Shown here one piece after another: positions 18,667 through 26,767 of a stretch of DNA of 64,000 nucleotides. How positions within the stretch are numbered: position 1 is the first letter of the stretch; each line of letters begins with the position of its first letter. Source of the stretch: Arenibacter hampyeongensis (GTDB lineage Bacteria > Bacteroidota > Bacteroidia > Flavobacteriales > Flavobacteriaceae); contig NZ_PIOB01000005.1 in NCBI RefSeq assembly GCF_002909255.1, positions 248,001-312,000 on the forward strand, read 5' to 3'. Made by a program: the position numbers and the translations under genes. The notes under the pieces are model-generated. The model worked only from the letters and a program-made list of their open reading frames with translations, was not told where the DNA came from and made no database searches.

Positions 18667-21315
18667 ATGTTTAAAAAGGCAGGCTTTATTTTATTTTCGA
18701 GTTTGATTGTTTTAAGTTGTAAACATGAGGAGGCCCCATGTACTACAAGTACAGAGGCGATAAATTATCCATCATCGGATTCTTTGGCTCAGGTTTTAAA
18801 TTGGCCAAAGGATTTAAAAATTACTGGATTTTCCGGTCCTGACTTAACTCCAAGTCCTGCCTGTATGGCTGTTGCTGCTACCGGAGAGGTCTTTGTGGGG
18901 GTAGATATGATGGGTTCCCTAGGCAAGGAAATAAACAAGGGGTTTATAAAGCGTTTGGTAGATTGTGATCACGATGGCATTATGGATTCGCACACTGTAT
19001 TTGCGCAGGTAGATAATCCTCGTGGTATTTTGGCCATAGGTGACCAGGTTTTTGTGTTGCACACCACCTTTTCTCCTGACACAGGAAAGGCTTTTAATAT
19101 GGATTTGGTGGTATTTGAAGATTTGGACAAAGATGGGGTGGCCGATGGTCCCTCCAAAGTTTTGATAAAGAACTTAAGCAATTCCAAATATCTACAAGAG
19201 AGAGGAACCGATCATGCCACCAATGGCATTCAGATGGGAATAGACGGATGGATATATATTGCCGTAGGTGATTTTGGTTTCCACAATGCTACCGATCGCG
19301 ATGGAACACAATTGACCATGTTGGGCGGTGGAGTTGTTAGGGTACGTCCGGATGGAACCGAAATGGAAGTGTATACCCATGGGCTGCGGAATATTTACGA
19401 CGTTGCCATTGACCCTTTCATGAATATCTACACTAGGGGCAACACCAACGATGGTGGTGGATGGAACATAAGATTCATCCATCAGATTCAATCCGGGGAA
19501 TATGGATACCCAGTTCTCTTTAAACATTTTACCGAAGAGATTCTTCCTGCCTTGGTAGACGTAGGTGGAGGTTCGGGAACCGGATCACTCTATATGAACG
19601 ACAACCGTTGGCCAGCAAAATACAATAATGTTCCATTGATGGCAGATTGGGGTAGAAACTACTTGTACTTTCATAGGCTTACTGAAAATAAAGCCAGTTT
19701 TATTCAGGATGAAGAGGAGTTTATACAACTGCCTCAAATAACCGATGTGGATGTGGATGGTGCTGGTGCCATGTATCTTTCAGCCTGGGATGGTGCCGGA
19801 TATTCCGGAAGTCCCGATAAGGGTTATGTGGTCAGGGTTACACCTGAAAACTATAATTACGAGCCATTCCCCAATTTAGAGGATTTTTTCTGGACCGGTA
19901 GTTTGGTAGATTTGTTAAAGGCAGATAATGCCAAGACACGTCTAAGTGCCCAATACGAATTGATAAAAAGAGGAAAAGGGACAGATAAAGTATGGCAATT
20001 GGTGGAAGATAGTACTTTACCATTGGAAGTCCGCGCCGCTAGTATATTCACCTTTGCCCAATTGGCAGGTGCCGGTGGAATAGACCGCTTGGTGTCCTTG
20101 ACAGAAGATCCACAAGTACAGGAATTTGCACTAAGAGCCCTAACGGACCGCTTGAATACTATTGAAAAAGTGCCTACAGAGCCTTTCTTAAATGCGTTGA
20201 AATCTAACTCTGACCGGGTAAAGGCAGCGGCAATTGTTGGTTTGGGAAGATTGGGCAAAAAGGAAGTAGCCAATGTTTTATTGGAAATACCGGTTCCAAA
20301 TTCCTTTCAAGCCCCTGGAATGGGTACAGAAGGACCTCATGCAAAACCTAATGCGGAAATTATTGTTCCACATTTGGCTGTGAAAGCCTTGGTTAATTTA
20401 AATGCTGTGGATGCATGTGTAAGTGCCTTAAATACCGATAAAAAAGATTTGGCGTTGTGGGCATTGAGATATATGCATAGTCCTGGAGCTGTGGATGGAT
20501 TGATAAAGGCTTATGAAAAAACAGATGATTCCGTTTACAAGAGTAAGATCATAAATACCTTGGCTCGCATTTATCACAAAGAGGCACCTTACGATACTTC
20601 GTGGTGGTGGAGTACGCGTCCGGATACCCATGGCCCGTACTATAAAACGGTAGAATGGGATTATACGCCTGTAATCCGTTCCTTTTTAAAAGGTGAATGG
20701 GAAAAAACATCAGAGGAAGAAAAGGAATTATATGCAGAACTGAACAGCAAGTACCGATTGGCAATTGATGATTTTGGTACTGTGGAAATAACCGCTCCCA
20801 AGGAAGATATGCCGGCAGTAGATCTTGAAAAGATCAAAAATAAAAAAGGACAGATTGGTGAGGCTTCCATTGAGGATATTATGATTGCACTTAAAAATAT
20901 TAAGGGTGATCCAGAAAAAGGCAAGGAAATATTTAAAACACAGGCATGTTTTACCTGTCATAGCGTATCTTCAGGTGAAGTAATGAAAGGTCCGTTTATG
21001 GGGCAAATAGGTTCTATAATGAACAGGGAGCAGATCGCCGAATCTATTCTGAAACCAAATGCTTCCATTTCCCAAGGGTTTTCAACGGTACAGTTACAGA
21101 CTAAAGGTGGGGATAATTATGTTGGGTTTGTAACTCAGGAATCCGCTACCGATCTTACCATAAGAAATATTGTTGGAACGGCAACCCAACTTAAGAAATC
21201 CGATATTGCTGAAAGAAAAGAACTCGAAACATCTATGATGCCATCTGGGCTGGTAAATGCCCTTAGCTATGAGGAAATGGCTTCGTTGGTAGCATACTTG
21301 GAGCAACAGAAATAA
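18667..21315 (+). CDS. Lipoprotein with PVC-type dehydrogenase propeller, HEAT-like region and C-terminal cytochrome c
   Basis: 882 residues. The N-terminus (KKAGFILFSSLIVLSCKHE) has a lipobox, LSC, so the protein is a lipoprotein. Residues about 40-400 form a beta-propeller of the membrane-bound-dehydrogenase type, with repeated Asp-rich turns such as DCDHDGIMDS and EDLDKDGVADG and the motif RGTDHATNGIQMG. Residues about 410-650 are helical HEAT-like repeats. The end is a cytochrome c domain with ACFTCHS near residue 760 and MMPSGLVNALSYEEMASLVAYL. The electron donor is unknown. It is oriented against the cco genes and separates ccoI from ccoS, which is unusual. A terminator follows. Confidence 0.85.
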   Translation: MFKKAGFILFSSLIVLSCKHEEAPCTTSTEAINYPSSDSLAQVLNWPKDLKITGFSGPDLTPSPACMAVAATGEVFVGVDMMGSLGKEINKGFIKRLVDCDHDGIMDSHTVFAQVDNPRGILAIGDQVFVLHTTFSPDTGKAFNMDLVVFEDLDKDGVADGPSKVLIKNLSNSKYLQERGTDHATNGIQMGIDGWIYIAVGDFGFHNATDRDGTQLTMLGGGVVRVRPDGTEMEVYTHGLRNIYDVAIDPFMNIYTRGNTNDGGGWNIRFIHQIQSGEYGYPVLFKHFTEEILPALVDVGGGSGTGSLYMNDNRWPAKYNNVPLMADWGRNYLYFHRLTENKASFIQDEEEFIQLPQITDVDVDGAGAMYLSAWDGAGYSGSPDKGYVVRVTPENYNYEPFPNLEDFFWTGSLVDLLKADNAKTRLSAQYELIKRGKGTDKVWQLVEDSTLPLEVRAASIFTFAQLAGAGGIDRLVSLTEDPQVQEFALRALTDRLNTIEKVPTEPFLNALKSNSDRVKAAAIVGLGRLGKKEVANVLLEIPVPNSFQAPGMGTEGPHAKPNAEIIVPHLAVKALVNLNAVDACVSALNTDKKDLALWALRYMHSPGAVDGLIKAYEKTDDSVYKSKIINTLARIYHKEAPYDTSWWWSTRPDTHGPYYKTVEWDYTPVIRSFLKGEWEKTSEEEKELYAELNSKYRLAIDDFGTVEITAPKEDMPAVDLEKIKNKKGQIGEASIEDIMIALKNIKGDPEKGKEIFKTQACFTCHSVSSGEVMKGPFMGQIGSIMNREQIAESILKPNASISQGFSTVQLQTKGGDNYVGFVTQESATDLTIRNIVGTATQLKKSDIAERKELETSMMPSGLVNALSYEEMASLVAYLEQQK

Positions 21316-21356
21316 GTAAGGCGGCGTTCCTAGACCAATTGGCTTATTAAATAAGT

Positions 21357-21391
21357 AAAAGGCAACCCTTTAAAATCGGTTGCCTTTTTAT
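21357..21391 (+). terminator. Rho-independent terminator after the PVC-type cytochrome gene
   Basis: An 11-bp perfect stem, AAAAGGCAACC with GGTTGCCTTTT, encloses a 10-nt loop and runs into TTTTTATTT. It lies 42 bp past the stop codon. The A-run on the 5' side could also let it act for ccoI on the other strand. Confidence 0.88.
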
Positions 21392-21444
21392 TTGTTGAAG
21401 ATTGTTCATAAACTATGTTCAGCCGACCACCGTTCAACTGTATG

Positions 21445-23826
21445 TTATTCTTTTCCTAGCTTACGTCCCAGTCTGTTGGTGGCAAGTGTAGTGAAAAGCA
21501 CAATGCTGATTGAACTCAATGGCATCAGAATGGCTGCAATAACGGGCTCCAATTGTCCGGTTACCGCAAAATATAACCCCACTACATTGTATAATAAAGA
21601 AAGGACAAAACTTAGTTTTATGATCTTGATGGCTTTTCTTGAGGCTAGAATATACTGGTATAGGAATTTGAAATTTTTAGCATCCAGAATACCATCACAG
21701 GCGGGGGAAAAAACATTTACGTTTTCGGATATGGCTATACCTACATTGCTTTGCGCCAAAGCTCCTGCATCGTTTAGGCCATCACCTACCATCATTACTT
21801 TTTTATTTTGATCTTGGAGCGACTTTATGAAATGGAGCTTGCTGTCCGGTTTTTGATTAAAATATAAAGGAGTTCCTTCTGGCAATATTTTGGTAAGATT
21901 GGATTTTTCGCCAGCGTTGTCCCCTGATAGGATTGCCAATTCCAGATCTAAGGACATGGTTTGGAAGGTTTCCTCGACCCCATCCCGATAATGGTTCTGA
22001 AAAATAAAACATCCCTTGTATTGATCGTTGGAGCTAAGGTGTACCGAGGTGTTTTCGGTATTGTCTGTTTGCGTATTGCCGACAAAGGCGGCCGAACCAA
22101 TTTTAACGCTATCCGTAATGGTTGAACCTTTGATTCCCTGTCCCAAATATTCTTCGTATTCTTCCAGAGGCACAATGTTTTGTTCCGCCAAAATATCATA
22201 AAGCTTTCTACTCAAAGGGTGATTGGATGAACGTAAGGTGTTTTTTAACAAAGACTCTTCTTCACTGGTCAGTTCCAGTCCTTCATAGTATACATGTCCC
22301 TTTTCGGCAGTAGTAATAGTGCCCGTTTTGTCGAAAATAGCGGTATCGATCTGCGCCAATTGTTCAATGGTCTGTGTATCCCTTAAATAAAATCTATTCC
22401 GCCCAAAAATCCGCAGCATATTGCCCAAGGTAAAAGGGGCGGCCAAAGCAATGGCGCAAGGGCATGCAATAATAAGTACTGCGGTAAAGACATTTACGGT
22501 TTTGCCGGGGTCTATCATTAACCATGTTAATGCCGAGACAAAGGCTATAGTCAAGACAGCAATCGTAAATCTTTTGCCTATACTATCGGTCAGGGTTTGA
22601 AAACTTCCCGATTTATCCTGTTGAAAAACGGCATTGCTCCAAAGCTGGGTGAGATAGCTTTGGGAAACAGATTTTAAGGTCTCAATTTCAATAGCACTGC
22701 TCAGCTGTCGTCCTCCTGCATAGACTTTATCACCTGATTTTTTGTCCACAGGTTCCGATTCGCCAGTAACAAAACTATAATCTATTCTTGCATTTCCATT
22801 GATCAAAATAGCATCCACAGGAATTAGTTCCCCACTTCTTATTAGGAGTCTATCTCCACTTTTTATGTCATAAACCTGAGTGTTCTCCTCGGTGTTTTTA
22901 CTTGTAATTCTAGTCACCGCAATGGGGAAATAGGATTTATAATCACGTTCAAAAGAAAGGTAGGAATATGTTTTTTGCTGAAAGAATTTGCCTAAAAGTA
23001 AAAAGAATACCAATCCCGTTAGACTATCAAAAAAGCCAGATCCCCAATCGAAGATAATTTCGACGGTACTTCTTAGGAATAAAACCAAAATGCCCAGCGC
23101 AATGGGGATATCAATATTTAAAAATTTTGATCTTAAGCCCTTATAGGCTGAAATGAAATAATCCTGTGCGGCATAGAATACCACAGGTAGGGAAAAGGCG
23201 AACATTAGCCATCTAAAAACTCCCTTAAATTGTTCCAGCCAAAATTCCCCTACCTCAAAATATTCAGGAAAGGAAAGAAACATGACATTGCCAAAGGCAA
23301 ATCCGGCAATACCCAATTTATAGGATAAACTACGGTCTATGCCTTTTTTCTTTTTGTCGTAGTCGTCTAAGGAAATGTAGGGTTCATATCCAATTCTGGA
23401 CATTAAGAGCACCAATTCCTTAAGGGTAATCTTGTCGGAATTATAGGTTACCCTAACCGTCTTTTTAGGAAAGTCTACCTGGGAACTGTTGATGCCTGTA
23501 TTTAATTTATTTAAATTTTCCAATATCCAAATACAGGAACTACAATGTATATGAGGTATATATAGATTTATAATTTGGGTGCCATTATCGTTGAACTCTA
23601 TAAGTTTTTCTATAATGCTTTTGGATTCCAGAAAGTTGTACTTACCTTCAATTTCCTTTGGAGAGGCCCCCGCTGCGGATTGTAGGTCATAATAGTAGGA
23701 TAAGTCGTTATTGGCAAAAATCTCATAGACTGTTTTGCAGCCAACACAACAGAAGTTTTTATCATTATGAATTATGGGAGTTCTCCCGCAATCGTCACCA
23801 CAATGATAGCAAGTTGCTTTATCCAT
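21445..23826 (-). CDS. ccoI: Copper-translocating P-type ATPase of the cbb3 assembly type (CcoI/FixI)
   Basis: 793 residues. The N-terminus has a Cys-rich segment (ATCYHCGDDCGRT and FCCVGCKTVYEIF) typical of CcoI in this phylum, then a heavy-metal-associated domain with IHCSSCIWILENL. The P1B ATPase core follows: IIACPCAIALAAPF for the metal site, IFDKTGTITT with the phosphorylated Asp, SNHPLSRK with the nucleotide-binding His-Pro, and MVGDGLNDAGAL. CcoI exports copper for insertion into the oxidase. It is transcribed toward the PVC-type gene and shares a divergent promoter region with fnr. Its separation from ccoS by an opposing gene is a local peculiarity. Confidence 0.93.
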   Translation of the reverse strand: MDKATCYHCGDDCGRTPIIHNDKNFCCVGCKTVYEIFANNDLSYYYDLQSAAGASPKEIEGKYNFLESKSIIEKLIEFNDNGTQIINLYIPHIHCSSCIWILENLNKLNTGINSSQVDFPKKTVRVTYNSDKITLKELVLLMSRIGYEPYISLDDYDKKKKGIDRSLSYKLGIAGFAFGNVMFLSFPEYFEVGEFWLEQFKGVFRWLMFAFSLPVVFYAAQDYFISAYKGLRSKFLNIDIPIALGILVLFLRSTVEIIFDWGSGFFDSLTGLVFFLLLGKFFQQKTYSYLSFERDYKSYFPIAVTRITSKNTEENTQVYDIKSGDRLLIRSGELIPVDAILINGNARIDYSFVTGESEPVDKKSGDKVYAGGRQLSSAIEIETLKSVSQSYLTQLWSNAVFQQDKSGSFQTLTDSIGKRFTIAVLTIAFVSALTWLMIDPGKTVNVFTAVLIIACPCAIALAAPFTLGNMLRIFGRNRFYLRDTQTIEQLAQIDTAIFDKTGTITTAEKGHVYYEGLELTSEEESLLKNTLRSSNHPLSRKLYDILAEQNIVPLEEYEEYLGQGIKGSTITDSVKIGSAAFVGNTQTDNTENTSVHLSSNDQYKGCFIFQNHYRDGVEETFQTMSLDLELAILSGDNAGEKSNLTKILPEGTPLYFNQKPDSKLHFIKSLQDQNKKVMMVGDGLNDAGALAQSNVGIAISENVNVFSPACDGILDAKNFKFLYQYILASRKAIKIIKLSFVLSLLYNVVGLYFAVTGQLEPVIAAILMPLSSISIVLFTTLATNRLGRKLGKE

Positions 23827-23851
23827 AGATTATTTGCTTAATACCTGGTTG

Positions 23852-23894
23852 CAAAGATGGCCAGGTTTGCCATTCCAAAACATGACAAATGTCA
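23852..23894 (-). promoter_or_regulatory. Fnr-type box and -7 element for ccoI
   Basis: The palindrome TGACAAATGTCA (23883-23894) lies in the 122-bp divergent region. Reading toward ccoI, exactly 23 nt follow before CATCTTTG (23859-23852), which matches TAnnTTTG in all but the first base. The same palindrome serves the fnr promoter in the other direction. Confidence 0.65.
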
Positions 23895-23925
23895 GTTTTT
23901 TCCCAAGATATAACCTTTAAATTTG
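23883..23925 (+). promoter_or_regulatory. Fnr-type box and -7 element for fnr (autoregulation)
   Basis: From the shared palindrome at 23883-23894, 23 nt lead to TAAATTTG (23918-23925), a perfect TAnnTTTG. The regulator would thus control its own gene and ccoI from a single symmetric site. Because the box is equidistant from both -7 elements, simultaneous activation by one bound dimer is geometrically possible only in one direction at a time. Confidence 0.7.
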
Positions 23926-23948
23926 TCACATCAGGTAATTATAATTAT

Positions 23949-24635
23949 ATGGGCAGATGTGAAAATTGTATAATTCGCCAATTCAACTCCTTACGTGCGA
24001 TGAACAAGGAGGAGTTAAAGAGGGTTTCAGATACTAAAACTACCAAATTTTTAAAAAAAGGGGAAATCATCTTTGGGGAAGGAGATAAGCTCAATGGTGT
24101 ATATTGTGTAAGGGACGGGGTTTCCAAGTTATCCAAATTAAGCCCCAATGGTAAAGATCAAATAGTAAAATTGGCAACTAAAGGTGCCGTTTTGGGTCAG
24201 CGTTCCGTAATTACCGAAGAAGTGGCCAATTTAAGTGCAATTGCAGTAAATGATATGGAGGTTTGTTTTGTTCCGAAGGACGCTATTTTGGATACCTTAA
24301 ACAGCAATCCCAATTTTGCGGTAGAAGTTCTAAGACATATAGCCCACGATTTAAAGGAGGCAGATGATGTTATAGTCAATATGTCCCAAAAAACCGTGAA
24401 GCAACGGATAGCGGAAGCTTTTATTTATTTGGAGGAAAATTTTGGTGAGGATCAAAATGGCTATTTGGCCCTAACATTATCCAGGGAAGATATAGCCAAT
24501 GTAGTTGGGACGGCCACAGAATCTGCAATCCGTATTATTTCTGAATTCAAAAAATTAGGATTGATAAAAGCATCTGGAAAAAAAGTGGCCATAGCCAATA
24601 GACAGGGACTTAATGATGTTGCAAAAGGGTCCTGA
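23949..24635 (+). CDS. Crp/Fnr-family regulator, likely Fe-S oxygen sensor
   Basis: 228 residues from the ATG at 23949. An upstream in-frame start overlaps the operator and is rejected. The N-terminus reads MGRCENCIIRQF, with Cys4 and Cys7, then a cyclic-nucleotide-binding-like beta-roll (GEIIFGEGD, GVYCVRDG with Cys53), Cys106 in MEVCFVP, a dimer helix, and a winged helix with LSREDIANVVGTATESAIR. Cys7 and Cys106 are 99 residues apart, the same distance I recall between Cys23 and Cys122 of E. coli FNR. This supports an iron-sulfur sensor, but the third N-terminal Cys position differs. The recognition helix keeps Glu and Arg of E-x3-R. Target sites appear at five local promoters. Confidence 0.88.
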   Translation: MGRCENCIIRQFNSLRAMNKEELKRVSDTKTTKFLKKGEIIFGEGDKLNGVYCVRDGVSKLSKLSPNGKDQIVKLATKGAVLGQRSVITEEVANLSAIAVNDMEVCFVPKDAILDTLNSNPNFAVEVLRHIAHDLKEADDVIVNMSQKTVKQRIAEAFIYLEENFGEDQNGYLALTLSREDIANVVGTATESAIRIISEFKKLGLIKASGKKVAIANRQGLNDVAKGS

Positions 24636-24810
24636 TCCAATTAAACATATTTCTCAATGTTGTCATGATCGTCTTCTGCTTAACTAGAACCATCAAATAT
24701 TCCAAGAAGAAACAATTGGATCAATCCCAAAAGTTGTGTGTAAATTAGAAATGATAGGATGAACTATCCTGGAGTTTGTGTTTTGTTCATTTTTTACATC
24801 GCCAAAAAAA

Positions 24811-25020
24811 CGACCAGGGCCGAATAGCCAAGGTACGGTGTACCCTGGTTAGGAGGAGCCAGCTGTAGCCATGGCTAGGCTGATTTTAAATTTCTATAAA
24901 TCCACGCACTTTCCACGGCCGCACCGTCTAGGCCGCTTTCACTTGGGTGAACATGGGCTAATGGACGCCTGCCTGCCTGAAGGTAGGGCTTCCATCTCCC
25001 AATGTGGAAACCACTTGAGT
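24811..25020. other. GC-richer palindromic block in a 798-bp gap
   Basis: The gap from 24636 to 25433 holds no convincing gene. Its middle part is clearly richer in G and C than the flanks and is full of short inverted repeats: ACCAGGG (24813) with CCCTGGT (24843), GGTAC with GTACC inside that, the perfect palindrome TAGCCATGGCTA (24866-24877), TTCAC/GTGAA near 24940, and GTGG-aaa-CCAC near 25005. The minus strand is open for about 45 codons from about 25020 down to a stop at 24875-24877 but has no start codon. It could be a structured RNA, a dispersed repeat, or a decayed gene. The flanks are plain AT-rich sequence. Confidence 0.45.
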
Positions 25021-25342
25021 AAAATGAAAGAATAATTTAATAATTGGTCTTACTGCATTATTCCCACCAATTAAAGCTATTGATCAAAAACACGACCAAT
25101 CAAATTAATCTTAATTTTCTATTAACCCAACTATAAACAATGATCTCAGTTCAGAGGTGTGAAAAAGGTTGAGTTCTTCCTTTATAGATTAAACACAATA
25201 TTTGCATAAACACAACAATTGTTCTTGACCCGAACAATTTTCATTTTTATTATTTCTTTTTTATGCAGTAATTCCGCAGTAAGCCACTATTTAGCTCGGT
25301 TATATCTGCTTATTTTAACTATTCACTTTCATCATCAAAAGC

Positions 25343-25385
25343 TGATAAATGTCATAGTACAGGTTTTTAACTTCCTATAATTTTA
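25343..25385 (+). promoter_or_regulatory. Fnr-type box and -7 element for the second universal stress gene
   Basis: TGATAAATGTCA (25343-25354) is followed after exactly 23 nt by TAATTTTA (25378-25385), one mismatch from TAnnTTTG. Transcription would start near 25391, about 43 nt before the TTG start codon. This links the stress protein to the same low-oxygen control as the oxidase genes. Confidence 0.72.
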
Positions 25386-25433
25386 CGCTGTAGTTTTTGC
25401 CTCCTAATAGGCATTTATAAAATTTAGACCAGT

Positions 25434-26336
25434 TTGAAAAAGATATTATTACCTACAGATTTTTCCCCGAATGCTTGGAATGCAACCAAATATGCCATTT
25501 CACTTTATAAGCATCAGGAGTGCGAGTTCTATATTTTAAATACTTATACGCCCACCATTGCCCATAGTAGGTTTATGGCGACAGGGGCCGTTGGGAAAGC
25601 TTGTGAGGACGTGGTAAAGTCCAATTCGGAAAAAGGGTTGGAGCAGTTAATGGAGCAGATCCAGAAAAAGTATCACAATCCCAAACATAGATTTGTAACT
25701 ATTTCCTCCTTTAGTCTCTTGGTAGATGAAATAAAGAATATCATAGAAACCCATCAAATAGATTTAGTGGTTACTGGAACCAAGGGCGCATCCGGATTGG
25801 AGGAGGTATTCATGGGAAGCAATACGGTAAGAATAATAAAATCGATAAAGAACTGCCCAGTTTTAGCCATTCCACAACATTTTAAATTTAGAACTCCTTC
25901 GGAAATCGCTTTCGCAACGGATTTTAACCGTTTTTATACTACTTCCGAACTTAGGCCTTTGTTGGAAATGGCAAAGTCCTTTAAGGCGGCCATTAGGATT
26001 GTACATGTACAATACGAGATTAAATCCCTTACAGAAGTACAGCAATTTAATTTAAATATGTTAAGGAAGTATTTAGGTGATGTAGAACATTATGTTCATA
26101 CGATTTCAGAATTGAATTCCATTTCCCAGACTTTGGAAGTTTTTGCAAATGAATTGGACATTCATTTATTGGCAATGCTCAATTATCAGCACAGCTATAT
26201 GGAGAAAATGACCCGAGAACCTGTAATTAAACGTTTGGCCTTTCACACCCAAATACCATTATTGGTAATACCGGAATTGGGGATGGGAACGCCCCCTAAC
26301 AGTAAAAAAGGTAGGGAAGTGTCAACCTCTAACTAA
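25434..26336 (+). CDS. Universal stress protein, TTG start
   Basis: 300 residues. It begins KKILLPTDFSPNAWNATKYA directly after a TTG codon, and no ATG gives this conserved N-terminus, so TTG is accepted as the start. The first Usp domain ends with the nucleotide-binding motif GTKGASGLEEVFMGSNTVR near residues 110-130. The second domain starts near PSEIAFATDFN and is diverged, since its glycine-rich motif is missing (MLNYQHSYMEKMTREP). The Fnr-type promoter predicts induction at low oxygen, as known for several Usp proteins elsewhere. It overlaps a convergent small membrane gene by eight bases. Confidence 0.87.
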   Translation: MKKILLPTDFSPNAWNATKYAISLYKHQECEFYILNTYTPTIAHSRFMATGAVGKACEDVVKSNSEKGLEQLMEQIQKKYHNPKHRFVTISSFSLLVDEIKNIIETHQIDLVVTGTKGASGLEEVFMGSNTVRIIKSIKNCPVLAIPQHFKFRTPSEIAFATDFNRFYTTSELRPLLEMAKSFKAAIRIVHVQYEIKSLTEVQQFNLNMLRKYLGDVEHYVHTISELNSISQTLEVFANELDIHLLAMLNYQHSYMEKMTREPVIKRLAFHTQIPLLVIPELGMGTPPNSKKGREVSTSN

Positions 26337-26556
26337 TTTCATGCTTTATCGGATGATCCCCATAAAAGTCCTCAAATGTCCTGTCCGTGGTATAGTTGTC
26401 CGTAAGCACCTTAAAAACCATGTATACAAGCATTATCTGCCCTAAAACAGTAATGTAAAAAATCCAATTAAAGGGAAAGTTCATTGCGGCCATGATGGTC
26501 AGGGAAATTAAAACCATCGTTGTGGCGGCCACCCAGAACATAGCTGTATTTCTCAT
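26329..26556 (-). CDS. Small two-helix membrane protein, unknown function
   Basis: 75 residues with two predicted membrane helices (AMFWVAATTMVLISLTIMAA and FNWIFYITVLGQIMLVYMVF) and a charged C-terminal tail TDRTFEDFYGDHPIKHE. Amino-acid composition and the length of the tail look like a real protein rather than a chance frame. It converges with the universal stress gene and shares its last eight bases. I do not recognise a named family. No regulatory site was found in the 211 bp upstream. Confidence 0.6.
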   Translation of the reverse strand: MRNTAMFWVAATTMVLISLTIMAAMNFPFNWIFYITVLGQIMLVYMVFKVLTDNYTTDRTFEDFYGDHPIKHEIS

Positions 26557-26767
26557 CTTTTTATTACAAGTTATTTATAATCAAGAAGATTTGATGTTAA
26601 ATGACTGCTAAATGTGGTGGGTAATTACTGATATTTTACGGATGAAAAAAGGTGTTCTTGGTTATGGCCGCGCATCATTGTTTTTGTAATTTGGATAATG
26701 AGGTATAAAATATAAGCTTTTGTTGATATGAAATATATTTTTGATATTTTAGTGAATTATAGATGAA

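Noticed and set aside
21380-21811. Plus-strand frame of 143 residues antisense to the ccoI end
   Set aside because: It covers the conserved P-type ATPase region and has no recognisable domain or start signals.
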